Shown here: positions 54,631 to 63,781 of the stretch, one piece after another
How positions within the stretch are numbered: position 1 is the first letter of the stretch
How the letters are laid out: each line of letters opens with the position of its first letter
From: Burkholderia singularis
GTDB lineage: Bacteria; Pseudomonadota; Gammaproteobacteria; Burkholderiales; Burkholderiaceae
Reading direction: 5' to 3'
DNA: 64,000 nt
NCBI RefSeq assembly: GCF_900176645.1
Contig: NZ_FXAN01000014.1
Location: forward strand, 61,211 to 125,210
Position numbers and translations under genes: made by a program
The notes under the pieces: generated by a model
Seen by the model: the letters and a program-made list of their open reading frames with translations, nothing else
Told to the model about the DNA's origin: nothing
Databases searched by the model: none

Positions 54631-54660
54631 GACTGGTGATCTAGACGACTGGTCTACTAT
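54629..54660 (+). promoter_or_regulatory. yqhD operon promoter with NemR-type operator copy 2
   Basis: TAGACGACTGGTCTA (54642-54656) is identical to copy 1. TTGACT (54629-54634) is a good -35 and TACTAT (54655-54660) a plausible -10, with a somewhat long 20-base spacing that the operator fills. The yqhD ATG is at 54674, preceded by GAGG. Confidence 0.75.
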
Positions 54661-54673
54661 TGATGAGGTAAAA

Positions 54674-55831
54674 ATGCATCATTTTGATTTTTATAACCCG
54701 ACGCGAATCGTTTTCGGCGAAAAGACGATCGAGCGCCTGAGCGACCTGGTGCCTGCGGCGGCGCGCGTGCTGGTGTTGTACGGCGGCGAGAGTGCGCGCA
54801 AGACCGGAACGCTCGACGAAGTCAGGGCGGCACTCGGTGCGCGTGACGTGCCCGAGTTCGGCGGAATCGAGCCGAATCCGACCTACGAGACCTTGATGAA
54901 AGCGGTTGAGTTGGTTCGACGCGAGAAGATCGATTTCCTGCTTGCGGTCGGTGGCGGATCGGTGATCGACGGCACCAAGTTCGTCGCTGCCGCCGCGCTG
55001 TTCGACGGCGAGCCGTGGCACATCCTCGAGGCGCGCGGCGCGAACATCACCGCGGCGCTGCCGTTCGGCAGCGTGCTCACGTTGCCCGCGACAGGCTCGG
55101 AAATGAACAATGCGGCGGTCATCACGCGCCAGGCGACGCAAGCGAAGCTGGCGTTTCGTCATTCGCTTGTGTTTCCGCGATTCTCGATTCTCGATCCGCT
55201 CAAGACTTACACGCTGCCGCCGCGGCAGATTGCGAACGGCGTCGTCGATGCATTCACGCATATCGTCGAACAGTATCTGACGTATCCTGCACAGGGTTTC
55301 GTGCAGGATCGCTTTGCCGAAGGTCTGCTGCAAACGCTGATCGAAATCGGCCCGAAAGCGCTCGACAGGCCGCACGACTATGTGATTCGCGCGAACCTGA
55401 TGTGGGTCGCGACGCTCGCGCTCAACGGCCTGATCGGCGCCGGCGTGCCGCAGGACTGGGCCACGCATATGGTTGGCCACGAACTGACCGCGCGCTACGG
55501 GATCGATCATGCCCGCACGCTTGCGATCGTTCTGCCGTCGATGCTGCAGGTTCGGCGCGCCAGCAAGCGCGGCAAGCTGCTTCAATACGCCGAGCGCGTA
55601 TGGCAAATCACGGACGGCCCGGAAGAGGCGCGCATCGACGAAGCAATTCGCCGCACGCGCGCATTTTTCGAGAGCCTCGACGTGAAGACGCGCCTTGCCG
55701 ACTACGGCATCGGCGCAGACGCGATCGACGGCCTGATCGCGCAACTGGACGCGCACGGCATGACGCAGCTTGGCGAACACAAGGACGTGACGCTTGACGT
55801 GAGCCGCCGCGTGCTCGAAGCAAGTCTTTGA
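54674..55831 (+). CDS. yqhD: NADPH-dependent aldehyde reductase YqhD
   Basis: YqhD reduces short aldehydes, acrolein, methylglyoxal and lipid-peroxidation products with NADPH. The 385-residue iron/zinc alcohol dehydrogenase follows E. coli YqhD almost block for block: FNPTRIVFG-like start, EFGGIEPNPTYETLMKAVELVR, LLAVGGGSVIDGTKF, LTLPATGSEMNNAAVITR, LPPRQIANGVVDAFTHIVEQY and GLIGAGVPQDWATHMVGHELTA. Asp192 and His196 plus the two His of the HMVGHEL...IDHARTL region are the metal ligands. It is the first gene of the NemR-type controlled operon. Confidence 0.95.
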   Translation: MHHFDFYNPTRIVFGEKTIERLSDLVPAAARVLVLYGGESARKTGTLDEVRAALGARDVPEFGGIEPNPTYETLMKAVELVRREKIDFLLAVGGGSVIDGTKFVAAAALFDGEPWHILEARGANITAALPFGSVLTLPATGSEMNNAAVITRQATQAKLAFRHSLVFPRFSILDPLKTYTLPPRQIANGVVDAFTHIVEQYLTYPAQGFVQDRFAEGLLQTLIEIGPKALDRPHDYVIRANLMWVATLALNGLIGAGVPQDWATHMVGHELTARYGIDHARTLAIVLPSMLQVRRASKRGKLLQYAERVWQITDGPEEARIDEAIRRTRAFFESLDVKTRLADYGIGADAIDGLIAQLDAHGMTQLGEHKDVTLDVSRRVLEASL

Positions 55832-55878
55832 TTCCGGACGAACCTTCATCCATGACATCGATACCGACGGAGGGACTT

Positions 55879-56916
55879 ATGTCGCAGAGCCAAACCACGA
55901 ATCGCAGGATCATTTTGAACTCGCGTCCGCACGGCGCGCCCACTCTGGAGAACTTCCGCCTCGAGACGGCGCCGGTGCCGACGCCGGCGCAAGGACAGGT
56001 GCTGATACGCACGGTCTGGCTGTCGCTCGATCCGTATATGCGCGGCCGGATGAATGATGCGCCGTCGTATGCGGCGCCCGCCGAACTCGGTGAACCGATG
56101 GTCGGCGGAACGGTGGGCCGGATCGTGTCGTCGACGCTGCCGACCTTTCGCGAAGGAGATTTCGTGCTTTCGGCGAGCGGTTGGCAGGATTTCGCGCTGT
56201 CCGACGGCTCGGGGCTGATGCCGCTTGGCTCGATCGCGCATCCGTCGTATGCGCTCAGCGTGCTCGGCATGCCCGGCTTCACCGCCTATTGGGGGCTGCT
56301 GAAGATCGGCGAGCCGAAGGCGGGGGAAACGGTCGTTGTCGCGGCGGCGAGCGGCGCGGTCGGCTCCGTCGTCGGACAGATCGCGAAGTTGAAGGGTTGT
56401 CGCGTCGTCGGCGTGGCGGGCGGTACGGACAAGTGCCGCTACGTGACGGACACGCTCGGCTTTGACGCGTGCGTCGATCACCGAGATTCCGATTTCGCGC
56501 ACAAACTTGCCCAGGCGTGCCCGAAGGGGATCGACGTGTATTTCGAGAACGTTGGCGGTCCGGTATTCGATGCGGTACTGCCGCTGCTCAACGTCGGCGC
56601 GCGCGTGCCGGTGTGCGGCATGATCGCGCATTACAACGACAGTGAGTTGCCGCCGGGGCCGAATCGTCTGCCGAAGCTGGTGGGAAGCCTGTTGACGAAG
56701 CGCATCAAGATGCAGGGTTTCATCATCTCCGATCACTACGCGGAAGGATATGCGGCATTCCTGAAGGAAATGGGCGAATGGGTCGCGCAGGGCAATGTGA
56801 AGGTGCGAGAGGATGTCGTCGACGGACTCGAGCAGGCGCCGCAGGCTTTCATCGGGCTGCTCGAGGGGAAGAATTTCGGCAAGCTGATCGTGCGCGTGGG
56901 GCCCGACGCGCTTTGA
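55879..56916 (+). CDS. NADPH-dependent enone/curcumin reductase (CurA/YncB-like MDR)
   Basis: A 345-residue zinc-free medium-chain reductase of the 2-alkenal reductase/leukotriene B4 dehydrogenase family: WLSLDPYMRGRMND, the nucleotide loop VVVAAASGAVGSVVGQIAKLKGCRVVGVAGG, YFENVGGPVFDAVLPLLN and RIKMQGFIISDHY. These enzymes reduce the alpha,beta double bond of reactive enals and enones. GGAGG precedes the ATG at 55879; the gene begins 47 bases after yqhD. The substrate type fits carbonyl detoxification. Confidence 0.9.
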   Translation: MSQSQTTNRRIILNSRPHGAPTLENFRLETAPVPTPAQGQVLIRTVWLSLDPYMRGRMNDAPSYAAPAELGEPMVGGTVGRIVSSTLPTFREGDFVLSASGWQDFALSDGSGLMPLGSIAHPSYALSVLGMPGFTAYWGLLKIGEPKAGETVVVAAASGAVGSVVGQIAKLKGCRVVGVAGGTDKCRYVTDTLGFDACVDHRDSDFAHKLAQACPKGIDVYFENVGGPVFDAVLPLLNVGARVPVCGMIAHYNDSELPPGPNRLPKLVGSLLTKRIKMQGFIISDHYAEGYAAFLKEMGEWVAQGNVKVREDVVDGLEQAPQAFIGLLEGKNFGKLIVRVGPDAL

Positions 56917-56989
56917 TCCGACCTGTCGTGCCCGCCGTGCGTCGAGCCGGCCGCGGCGGATGCCGAATCGTCATTTCAGGGAATTCATC

Positions 56990-57700
56990 ATGAAAGTTTT
57001 AGTGGTTCTAACCTCTCACGATCAGCTTGGCGACACCGGGGAAAAGACCGGCTTTTGGCTTGAAGAGCTGGCCGCGCCTTATTACGCGCTAAAGGATGCG
57101 GGCGTCGAATTGACGCTCGCGTCAGTCAATGGCGGGCAGCCGCCGCTCGATCCGAAGAGCAATGACGCCGCGTTTCAGACGGATGCGACGCGCCGCTTCG
57201 ACGCCGACGCGCACGCCAAGGCCGCGCTGGCAGCCACGCTCAAGCTGTCCGACGTGTCGGCCGACGACTACGACGCATTGTTTTATCCAGGCGGGCACGG
57301 CCCGCTCTGGGATCTGGCCGAGAACGCGCATTCGATTGCGCTGATCGAGCGCGCGATCGCCGCGGGCAAGCCGGTGGCCGCGGTCTGCCATGCGCCGGCG
57401 GTATTCCGTCATACGAAGGCGGCCGACGGCGGCCCGCTCGTCAGCGGCAAGAAGGTGACCGGCTTCACGAACACCGAAGAGCAGGCGGTGGGTTTGACCG
57501 GCGTTGTGCCGTTCCTGGTCGAAGATATGCTGAAGGCGAACGGCGGCCGCTATTCGCGGGCCGACGATTGGCAGCCCTATGCGGTGACGGACGGCTTGTT
57601 GATCACCGGTCAGAATCCGGCGTCGTCCGAGCTCGTCGCACATGCGTTGCTCGATCAATTGAAATCGAATCGGGATGGAATACATGCAGGCAAACAATGA
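56990..57700 (+). CDS. DJ-1/PfpI-family protein (Hsp31-like glyoxalase III type)
   Basis: A 236-residue DJ-1/PfpI protein with nucleophile Cys133 in AAVCHAPAVF, the acidic partner at GFWLEELAAPYYAL (Glu25/Glu26) and the oxyanion loop LFYPGGHGPLWDL. This layout is that of the Hsp31-like class, some of which convert methylglyoxal to lactate without glutathione. In an operon with yqhD and an enone reductase, that activity is the best guess. It starts 73 bases after the previous gene and overlaps the nitroreductase start by up to 26 bases. Confidence 0.87.
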   Translation: MKVLVVLTSHDQLGDTGEKTGFWLEELAAPYYALKDAGVELTLASVNGGQPPLDPKSNDAAFQTDATRRFDADAHAKAALAATLKLSDVSADDYDALFYPGGHGPLWDLAENAHSIALIERAIAAGKPVAAVCHAPAVFRHTKAADGGPLVSGKKVTGFTNTEEQAVGLTGVVPFLVEDMLKANGGRYSRADDWQPYAVTDGLLITGQNPASSELVAHALLDQLKSNRDGIHAGKQ

Positions 57701-58520
57701 CACGTCGGTTGGCTCGTTGTGGCATGCGCGTTACCGGGAAAGCGCCGCCGACAGCGGGCACGTGGCGTCGAACGAAGTCGTGCGCAATTTGCTGAATCAT
57801 CGGTCGGTCCGTGCGTATTTGCCCGGTGCCGTACCGGAATCGATGCTGGCCGCCGCGATCGCGGCGGCGCAATCGGCATCGACGTCGTCGAATCTGCAGG
57901 CTTGGAGCGTGATTGCGATTACGGATCCGGCGCGCAAGGCGAGGCTTGCGGCACTCGCCGGCAACCAGCTGCATATCGAGACAGCCCCGTTGTATCTCGC
58001 GTGGGTGCTCGATTTGTCGCGCTTGCGGCGCGCGGGCGAATCACAGCGTCGGCCGACGGACGGCCTCGATTATTTGGAAACCTTCGTGGTGGGTGCCGTC
58101 GATACCGCGCTCGCGGCGCAAAACGCCGCGGCGGCGTTCGAGTCGTTCGGTCTCGGGCTGGTTTATATCGGGGGGATGCGCAATCATCCGGAAGCCGTCG
58201 CGCGCGAGCTTGCGCTGCCCGCGCAGAGCGTCGTGCTGTTTGGCATGTGCGTGGGATTTCCCGATCCGGACCATTTGCCGGCGGTGAAGCCGCGTTTGCC
58301 GCAGACGGCCGTGCTGCATCGCGAACAGTACAATGCGTCGGCCGAACACGAATCGATCGATGCGTATGACGAGCGTGTGTCCGAGTATCTGCAGGAGCGA
58401 GGCGGCAATGCGGGTTCGTGGCGCGAGGCGGCCGTTGCGCGCATCGGTTCGGCCGGCGCGCTGAGCGGCCGGGACCGGTTGCGCGAGGCGCTTTCGGCAT
58501 TGGCGTTCAAGCTGCTTTGA
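57675..58520 (+). CDS. FMN-dependent nitroreductase (NfsA-like)
   Basis: A 281-residue nitroreductase-fold flavoprotein: LLNHRSVRAYLPGAVPESMLAAAIAAAQSASTSSNLQAWSVIAITDPA is the FMN-binding N-terminus, and AAFESFGLGLVYIGGMRNHP and VVLFGMCVGFPDPD are typical of the NfsA subgroup. Family members reduce nitroaromatics and quinones with NADPH. The start may be 57675 or the in-frame ATG at 57684; both overlap the DJ-1/PfpI gene, indicating translational coupling. Quinone reduction would fit the NemR-type control. Confidence 0.88.
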   Translation: MEYMQANNDTSVGSLWHARYRESAADSGHVASNEVVRNLLNHRSVRAYLPGAVPESMLAAAIAAAQSASTSSNLQAWSVIAITDPARKARLAALAGNQLHIETAPLYLAWVLDLSRLRRAGESQRRPTDGLDYLETFVVGAVDTALAAQNAAAAFESFGLGLVYIGGMRNHPEAVARELALPAQSVVLFGMCVGFPDPDHLPAVKPRLPQTAVLHREQYNASAEHESIDAYDERVSEYLQERGGNAGSWREAAVARIGSAGALSGRDRLREALSALAFKLL

Positions 58521-58575
58521 CGCGCACGGCAGCGCGAGAATCGAATTGCAGCCCGAATTCAAAAAAGGAACGAGT

Positions 58576-58878
58576 ATGACTATCTATGTGTTTGCCAGCG
58601 TGATTCCGAAGCCTGAGCATGCCGATGCTGTCGATGCGCATTTGCGCCAGCTTGTCGCGGCGACTCGCGCGGAGCCGGGCAATCTCCGCTACGACTTGTT
58701 TCGCCAGACCGACGGCGCGCCGGGCTTTCATCTGTTCGAGGCGTATGTCGACGAGGCCGCGCTGGATGCGCATCGCGCGAGCGCCCATTACAACGCGTAT
58801 CGCGCGAACGCGGCCGAGTGGTTTGCGCAGCCGCCCGTCGTGAAGGTGCTGACGGCGATCGATGCGGTTCAGCAATAA
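58576..58878 (+). CDS. Antibiotic biosynthesis monooxygenase-like (ABM) protein
   Basis: A 100-residue dimeric alpha-beta barrel protein: MTIYVFASVIPKPEHADAVDAHLRQLVAATRAEPGNLRYDLFRQTDGAPGFHLFEAYVDEAALDAHRASAHYNAY. This is the YgiN/ABM pattern, whose members oxidise quinols without cofactor or act as quinone-linked partners. AAAGGAACGAG precedes the ATG. It follows the nitroreductase by 55 bases and is probably the last gene of the NemR-type unit; a 207-base gap follows. Confidence 0.87.
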   Translation: MTIYVFASVIPKPEHADAVDAHLRQLVAATRAEPGNLRYDLFRQTDGAPGFHLFEAYVDEAALDAHRASAHYNAYRANAAEWFAQPPVVKVLTAIDAVQQ

Positions 58879-59085
58879 ATCGTTGGTATAAGAACGAGAA
58901 CGGTGGATGCGGTGCAGGCCGTGTCCGTTGCGGCGCGTGGATTGCATTGCCGTGGTTCGCGCATCGATTCCGCATGGCGGCCGGGCGTTGCGCGGCCGTG
59001 CGCATACGCGATTCGCCTGCATCCGCACCCGACGATAGCCCGTCCGGTAGCCCACCATACCTAGCCGGTCATTCCTGGAGAGAGC

Positions 59086-59541
59086 ATGATCAGTTTGAAC
59101 ATCAACGGCACGACTCAAACGGTCGACGCCCCCGCCGATATGCCACTGCTTTGGGTGTTGCGCGATCTAGTCGGCTTGACCGGCACGAAGTTCGGTTGCG
59201 GTATTGCGCAGTGCGGTGCGTGCACCGTGCATCTCGACGGCGTTGCGGTGCGTTCTTGCGTGCTGCCGGTCGCGGCGGTCGGCGACAAGAAGATCACGAC
59301 GATCGAGGCGGTCGGCGCGACGCCTGCCGGACAGAAGATCCAGCAGGCATGGCGCGAACTCGACGTCGTGCAATGCGGGTATTGCCAGTCCGGCCAGGTG
59401 ATGGCGGCGGCCGCGCTGATCGCGTCGAACCCGCATCCGGGCGACGCCGACATCGATGCGGCGATGGCGGGCAACATCTGCCGCTGCGGCACCTATAACC
59501 GGATTCGCGCGGCGATCAAGCATGCCGCCAAGGAGGCCTGA
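59086..59541 (+). CDS. Molybdenum hydroxylase small subunit, two 2Fe-2S clusters (IorA-like)
   Basis: A 151-residue electron-transfer subunit of the isoquinoline 1-oxidoreductase/aldehyde dehydrogenase kind. The plant-ferredoxin cluster is held by Cys38, Cys43, Cys46 and Cys58 ([17 protein letters not shown]), and the helical-bundle cluster by Cys97, Cys100, Cys132 and Cys134 (CGYCQSG and CRCGTY). It has no signal peptide; partners of this sort are carried across by the Tat signal of the large subunit. GGAGAG lies before the ATG, and the large subunit starts one base after its stop. Confidence 0.93.
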   Translation: MISLNINGTTQTVDAPADMPLLWVLRDLVGLTGTKFGCGIAQCGACTVHLDGVAVRSCVLPVAAVGDKKITTIEAVGATPAGQKIQQAWRELDVVQCGYCQSGQVMAAAALIASNPHPGDADIDAAMAGNICRCGTYNRIRAAIKHAAKEA

Positions 59542-59542
59542 C

Positions 59543-61777
59543 ATGTCGCGCGGACTGATCGAAGCGGGCCACGCTGATGCCGTATCGGCAGCGGGCGAAG
59601 GCGTGTCGCGCCGCACGTTCCTGAAATTCGGCATCACGCTTGGTGCAGCGGCGGGAGGCGGCCTGCTGCTCGGTTTCAGCATGCCGGCGGCGGGCGGCGA
59701 TGCGCGCCGCTCAGTGATCGGTGGTGATGCCGCCGAGCCGGCGCAGCCGGGCGTGTTTGCGCCGAATGCATTCGTGCAGATCGATCGCGCCGGCAAGATC
59801 ACGCTCGTGATGCCGAAAGTCGAGATGGGGCAGGGCGTATACACGTCGCTTCCGATGCTGATCGCCGAGGAGTTGGAGGCGCCGCTGTCGAGCGTCACAC
59901 TCGATCACGCGCCGCCGAACGAGAAGCTGTTTCTCGATCCGTTGCTCGGCGGCCAGCTCACCGGCGGCTCGACGTCGGTTCGTTACGCCTGGGAGCCGCT
60001 GCGTCGTGCGGGCGCGACTGCGCGCACGTTGCTCGTGGCGGCCGCTGCGCAGCAATGGAAGGTCGACCCCGCCTCGTGTCGCGCGCAGGACGGCGAGGTG
60101 CTGCATCCGGCGAGCGGGCGGCGCGCGTCATATGGGCAGCTCGCGGATGGGGCGGCGAAGCTGCCGGTGCCGAAAGACGTGGTTTTGAAGAAATCCGAGG
60201 ACTTCAAACTGATCGGCAAACCGTTCAAGCGGCTCGATTCTCCGGAGAAAGTCGACGGCAGCGCGCAGTTCGGTCTCGATGTGCGTCTGCCGGGCATGCT
60301 GTATGCGGTGATCGTCAACAGTCCGGTGTTTGGCGGCACGGTCGCGCATGTGGATGACGGCGCGGCGCGCAAAGTGCCGGGCGTGCGGCAGATCGTCATT
60401 GCGGACAATGCGGTCGCGGTGGTCGCGGACCATACCTGGGCGGCCAAACGTGGCGCTGCCGCGCTGAATGTTCAGTGGAACGAAGGAGCGGGAGCGCGCG
60501 TATCGATGCAGGACATCGTGGCGGATCTCGCTCGCGCAGCCGGGGGCAATGGGGCCGTCGCGCGCAAGGAAGGCGATGTCGAGCGTGCGTTCAAGGATGC
60601 AAAGACGCGCGTCGAGGCTGTCTATGAGCAGCCGTTTCTCGCGCACGCGACGATGGAGCCTGTCAATTGCACGGTGCACGTCCGACCGGACGGCTGCGAC
60701 GTGTGGGTGGGCACGCAGGTGCCGACGCGTGCGCGCGATGCGGCGGCGCACGTGAGTGGCTTGCCGGCCGACAAGATCAAGGTGCACAACCATCTTCTCG
60801 GCGGCGGCTTTGGCCGCCGGCTCGAGATCGATATGGTCTCGCAGGCCGTCAAGATCGCCAGGCAAGTGAACGCACCAGTGAAGGTCGTTTGGACTCGCGA
60901 AGAGGATATCCGGCACGATATGTACAGGCCGTATTACTACGACCGGATTTCCGCGGGGCTCGACGCGAACGGCAAGCCGATCGCATGGCAGCACCGGATC
61001 GTCGGCTCGTCGATCATCGCGCGCTTTGCGCCGCCCGCGTTCAAGGACGGCGTCGATCCGGATGCGGTCGAGGTGGCCGCCGATTTGCCGTATGACTTGC
61101 CGAATCAATTGATCGACTACGTCCGGCAGGAGCCGCGCCACGTGCCCACAGCGTTTTGGCGCGGTGTCGGGCCGACGCGCGGTACGTTCGTCGTCGAGAG
61201 CTTTATCGACGAACTCGCCGCGCAGACCAAGACAGACCCGGTTGCGTACCGGCGCGCGTTGCTCGGCAAGAGTCCGCGCGCGCTCAACGTGCTCGACGTT
61301 GCCGCGAAGGCGGCCGGCTGGGGCGAGACGCTGCCCAAGGGGCAAGGGCGCGGCGTATCGGTGATGCATGCGTTCGGCAGCTTCCTGTCGATGGTCGCGG
61401 ATGTCGTGGTCGAAGATGGCGACGTGCGCGTGACGCGCGTCGTGTGCGCGGTCGATTGCGGGATGGTCGTGAACCCGGACACGATCGAGGCGCAGATTCA
61501 GGGCGGTGTCGTTTTCGGCATCACAGGCGTGTTGTATGGCGAGATCACGATCAAGGACGGCCGGGTCGAACAGGGGAATTTCACCGACTACCGGATTCTG
61601 CGAATCGATCAGACGCCACGGATCGACGTGCATATCGTCAAAAGCACCGAAGCGCCCGGAGGGATTGGCGAGCCGGGAACCGCGGCGCTGAGTGCCGCGG
61701 TTGCGAATGCGATCCATGCGGCGACCGGTAAGCGCTTGCGCAAGCTGCCGGTCGGCAATCAGCTCAAAACCGCCTGA
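59543..61777 (+). CDS. Molybdenum hydroxylase large subunit with Tat signal (IorB-like)
   Basis: A 744-residue molybdopterin-binding subunit of the xanthine-oxidase family. The N-terminus carries a twin-arginine signal (VSRRTFLKFGITLGAAAGGG, Arg23-Arg24), so the folded heterodimer should be exported. MPKVEMGQGVYTSLPMLIAEEL, NHLLGGGFGRRLEIDM, PTAFWRGVGPTRGTFVVESFIDEL and GIGEPGTAALSAAVANAI are the cofactor and substrate blocks, the last with the catalytic Glu. With the 2Fe-2S subunit and the cytochrome c it probably forms a periplasmic aldehyde or heterocycle dehydrogenase. The substrate is not visible. Confidence 0.92.
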   Translation: MSRGLIEAGHADAVSAAGEGVSRRTFLKFGITLGAAAGGGLLLGFSMPAAGGDARRSVIGGDAAEPAQPGVFAPNAFVQIDRAGKITLVMPKVEMGQGVYTSLPMLIAEELEAPLSSVTLDHAPPNEKLFLDPLLGGQLTGGSTSVRYAWEPLRRAGATARTLLVAAAAQQWKVDPASCRAQDGEVLHPASGRRASYGQLADGAAKLPVPKDVVLKKSEDFKLIGKPFKRLDSPEKVDGSAQFGLDVRLPGMLYAVIVNSPVFGGTVAHVDDGAARKVPGVRQIVIADNAVAVVADHTWAAKRGAAALNVQWNEGAGARVSMQDIVADLARAAGGNGAVARKEGDVERAFKDAKTRVEAVYEQPFLAHATMEPVNCTVHVRPDGCDVWVGTQVPTRARDAAAHVSGLPADKIKVHNHLLGGGFGRRLEIDMVSQAVKIARQVNAPVKVVWTREEDIRHDMYRPYYYDRISAGLDANGKPIAWQHRIVGSSIIARFAPPAFKDGVDPDAVEVAADLPYDLPNQLIDYVRQEPRHVPTAFWRGVGPTRGTFVVESFIDELAAQTKTDPVAYRRALLGKSPRALNVLDVAAKAAGWGETLPKGQGRGVSVMHAFGSFLSMVADVVVEDGDVRVTRVVCAVDCGMVVNPDTIEAQIQGGVVFGITGVLYGEITIKDGRVEQGNFTDYRILRIDQTPRIDVHIVKSTEAPGGIGEPGTAALSAAVANAIHAATGKRLRKLPVGNQLKTA

Positions 61778-61791
61778 CGATGGGGATGCCA

Positions 61792-63093
61792 ATGATTCGT
61801 ACCACTCAAGTTCTGGCCGGCGCGGCGAAAGCGCTCGCCGCACTCGCGCTGGGCGCGATCGTGCCGGCCGTCGCGGCGGCGGCCGCGCCGGCCGAAGATG
61901 CACTCGTCGCGCGCGGAGCCTATCTTGCGAAGGCGGGCGATTGTATTGCGTGCCACACCGCGCCGCGCGGCAAGCCGTTCGCGGGCGGGCTGCCGATGAT
62001 GACGCCAATGGGCGCGATCTATTCGACCAACATCACGCCTGATTCTCAGACGGGAATCGGCGGCTACACCGAAGCGGATTTCACACGCGCATTGCGCGAA
62101 GGCGTGGCCAAGGACGGACACAATCTGTATCCGGCGATGCCCTATACGGCTTATGCGAAACTTCGCGACGACGACGTGAAGGCGCTCTATGCGTATTTCA
62201 TGCGTGGTGTGGAACCGGTGCAGCAGGCTAATCGGGCATCGGACATTCCGTGGCCACTCAATATGCGCTGGCCGCTGAAGATCTGGAATGCGGTGTTTCT
62301 CGACAAGACCATTTATCAGGACAAGCCGGGCAAGGATGCGGCATGGAATCGCGGTGCGTATCTGGTGCAGGGGCTTGGCCATTGCGGATCGTGCCATACC
62401 CCGCGCGGTGTCGCGCTTCAGGAGAAGGCGCTCGACGAACGGGGGCCGGCGTTCCTCTCCGGCGCACTGATCGACAACTGGTTCGCGTCGAATTTGACGG
62501 GCGAATTCAATACCGGGCTCGGCCGTTGGAGCGATGCGGAAGTCGTGCAGTTCCTGAAGACGGGTGCGAACCGGCACGCGAGCGCATTCGGCTCGATGAC
62601 GGACGTGGTCAACCACAGCACGCAATGGTTGACCCCCGACGATCTGGGCGCAATCGCGCGTTACCTGAAAACGTTGCCGGCCGCGGGGGGCAACGGCGCG
62701 CCGCCGTACCGGTACGATGCGCAGGCAACGCAGGCTCTGCTCGCGCATCCAGCGAGCGATGCGGGCGCGAAGGTGTATGCCGCGTATTGCATGCATTGCC
62801 ACGGCGTCGACGGCAATGCGTTCGCGCCATTGCTTGCCCCGCTCGCTGGAAATCCAAATGTGCTGGAGGCGAATCCGGCTTCGCTGATCAATGTGACGTT
62901 GAACGGCACGGCGGATTTGGTGATCGACGGGCTGCCGGCCGCGTATCCGATGCCAAAGTTCGCGAACGTGCTGACCGATCAGCAAGTCGCCGACGTGCTG
63001 ACGTTCATGCGTGCTGGTTGGAACAACGGTGCGCCCGCCGTGCAGGCGGCCGACGTCGCGAAGCTCAGAAAGGCGACGCAGGCGGCGCGCTGA
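61792..63093 (+). CDS. Exported triheme cytochrome c
   Basis: A 433-residue cytochrome with a signal peptide (VLAGAAKALAALALGAIVPAVAAAAA) and three c-type heme motifs: CIACH (51-55), CGSCH (198-202) and CMHCH (333-337), the arrangement of alcohol/aldehyde dehydrogenase cytochrome subunits. It should accept electrons from the molybdenum hydroxylase encoded just upstream (14-base gap) and pass them to quinone or an oxidase. The start at 61792 is favoured by a GGGGA; in-frame ATGs at 61780 and 61786 are alternatives. Confidence 0.92.
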   Translation: MIRTTQVLAGAAKALAALALGAIVPAVAAAAAPAEDALVARGAYLAKAGDCIACHTAPRGKPFAGGLPMMTPMGAIYSTNITPDSQTGIGGYTEADFTRALREGVAKDGHNLYPAMPYTAYAKLRDDDVKALYAYFMRGVEPVQQANRASDIPWPLNMRWPLKIWNAVFLDKTIYQDKPGKDAAWNRGAYLVQGLGHCGSCHTPRGVALQEKALDERGPAFLSGALIDNWFASNLTGEFNTGLGRWSDAEVVQFLKTGANRHASAFGSMTDVVNHSTQWLTPDDLGAIARYLKTLPAAGGNGAPPYRYDAQATQALLAHPASDAGAKVYAAYCMHCHGVDGNAFAPLLAPLAGNPNVLEANPASLINVTLNGTADLVIDGLPAAYPMPKFANVLTDQQVADVLTFMRAGWNNGAPAVQAADVAKLRKATQAAR

Positions 63094-63102
63094 GGCAGTA
63101 TG

Positions 63103-63127
63103 GCCGGCGTGTCGAGCACGCGCCGGC
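63103..63127 (+). terminator. GC-rich hairpin after the cytochrome c gene
   Basis: GCCGGCG (63103-63109) pairs with CGCCGGC (63121-63127) ten bases after the stop codon. There is no T-run, so this is a modest terminator candidate for the molybdenum hydroxylase operon. Confidence 0.4.
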
Positions 63128-63780
63128 TTGCCGGCGATTGTCGAGCGCTGCCGCCGACGGTGCGTGGATTTTGACGCACGCCGCCGCACACCGCGGACAT
63201 CGCGTGAGTGTGGCGACGGGCATCGGCCGCTTGGGTGCCGAGCGGGCGATGCAGGACAACACGGCATCCGTTAAGCGTTCGACGCATGCCGCATGATGGT
63301 TGTGCGGTTGCGCGAACCGAAGTTCGGCGTTCCGGTGCGGATGAAGGTACCGATGACGCGGGCGTGCTGCGTGAGCGCGAACTCGGTGAGCGTGTTCGAC
63401 GCGCGGCGGTTTGGTGGGACACCACTGTTCATCAGCCATCCTACGGGAATCGTCGGGTCCGGTCTGCCGACTCTTCGTGGGGAAGCTGACGTTCGTGCCG
63501 TACCAAAGTGCATTGACGAGCTGGGTGGTGTTCACTGCGCCCGGCCACGCCAGCGAATCTCGATTTCGCATTTCGTTTTCCAACCAATTTTATTTATTTA
63601 ACGGACTGAAAATTAAAGTTGGCGAAGATGATTTATTATTGAATTTCCGATTTCACAATAGCCAACGAACGTGTAATTTGAGATTCTGGATTGTCGAAAT
63701 CTATTGGCGAATTTCGTACCGTTGACTAGTATGAAACTGGCTCGTGTCCCTCGGTGCGAGTCGGAATCATAGCTTCCATT
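63128..63780. other. Non-coding right-hand flank, AT-rich in its second half
   Basis: No gene recognised between the cytochrome operon and the terminator at 63782. From about 63,585 the sequence becomes markedly AT-rich. Shortly before the terminator, GGCTCG...CGAGTC (about 63,739-63,762) can form a small stem, so a short non-coding RNA ending at that terminator is conceivable. Confidence 0.45.
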
Positions 63781-63781
63781 T

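Noticed and set aside
63735..63775. Possible tRNA in the right flank
   Set aside because: The stem does not give a cloverleaf and there is no proper T-arm sequence.
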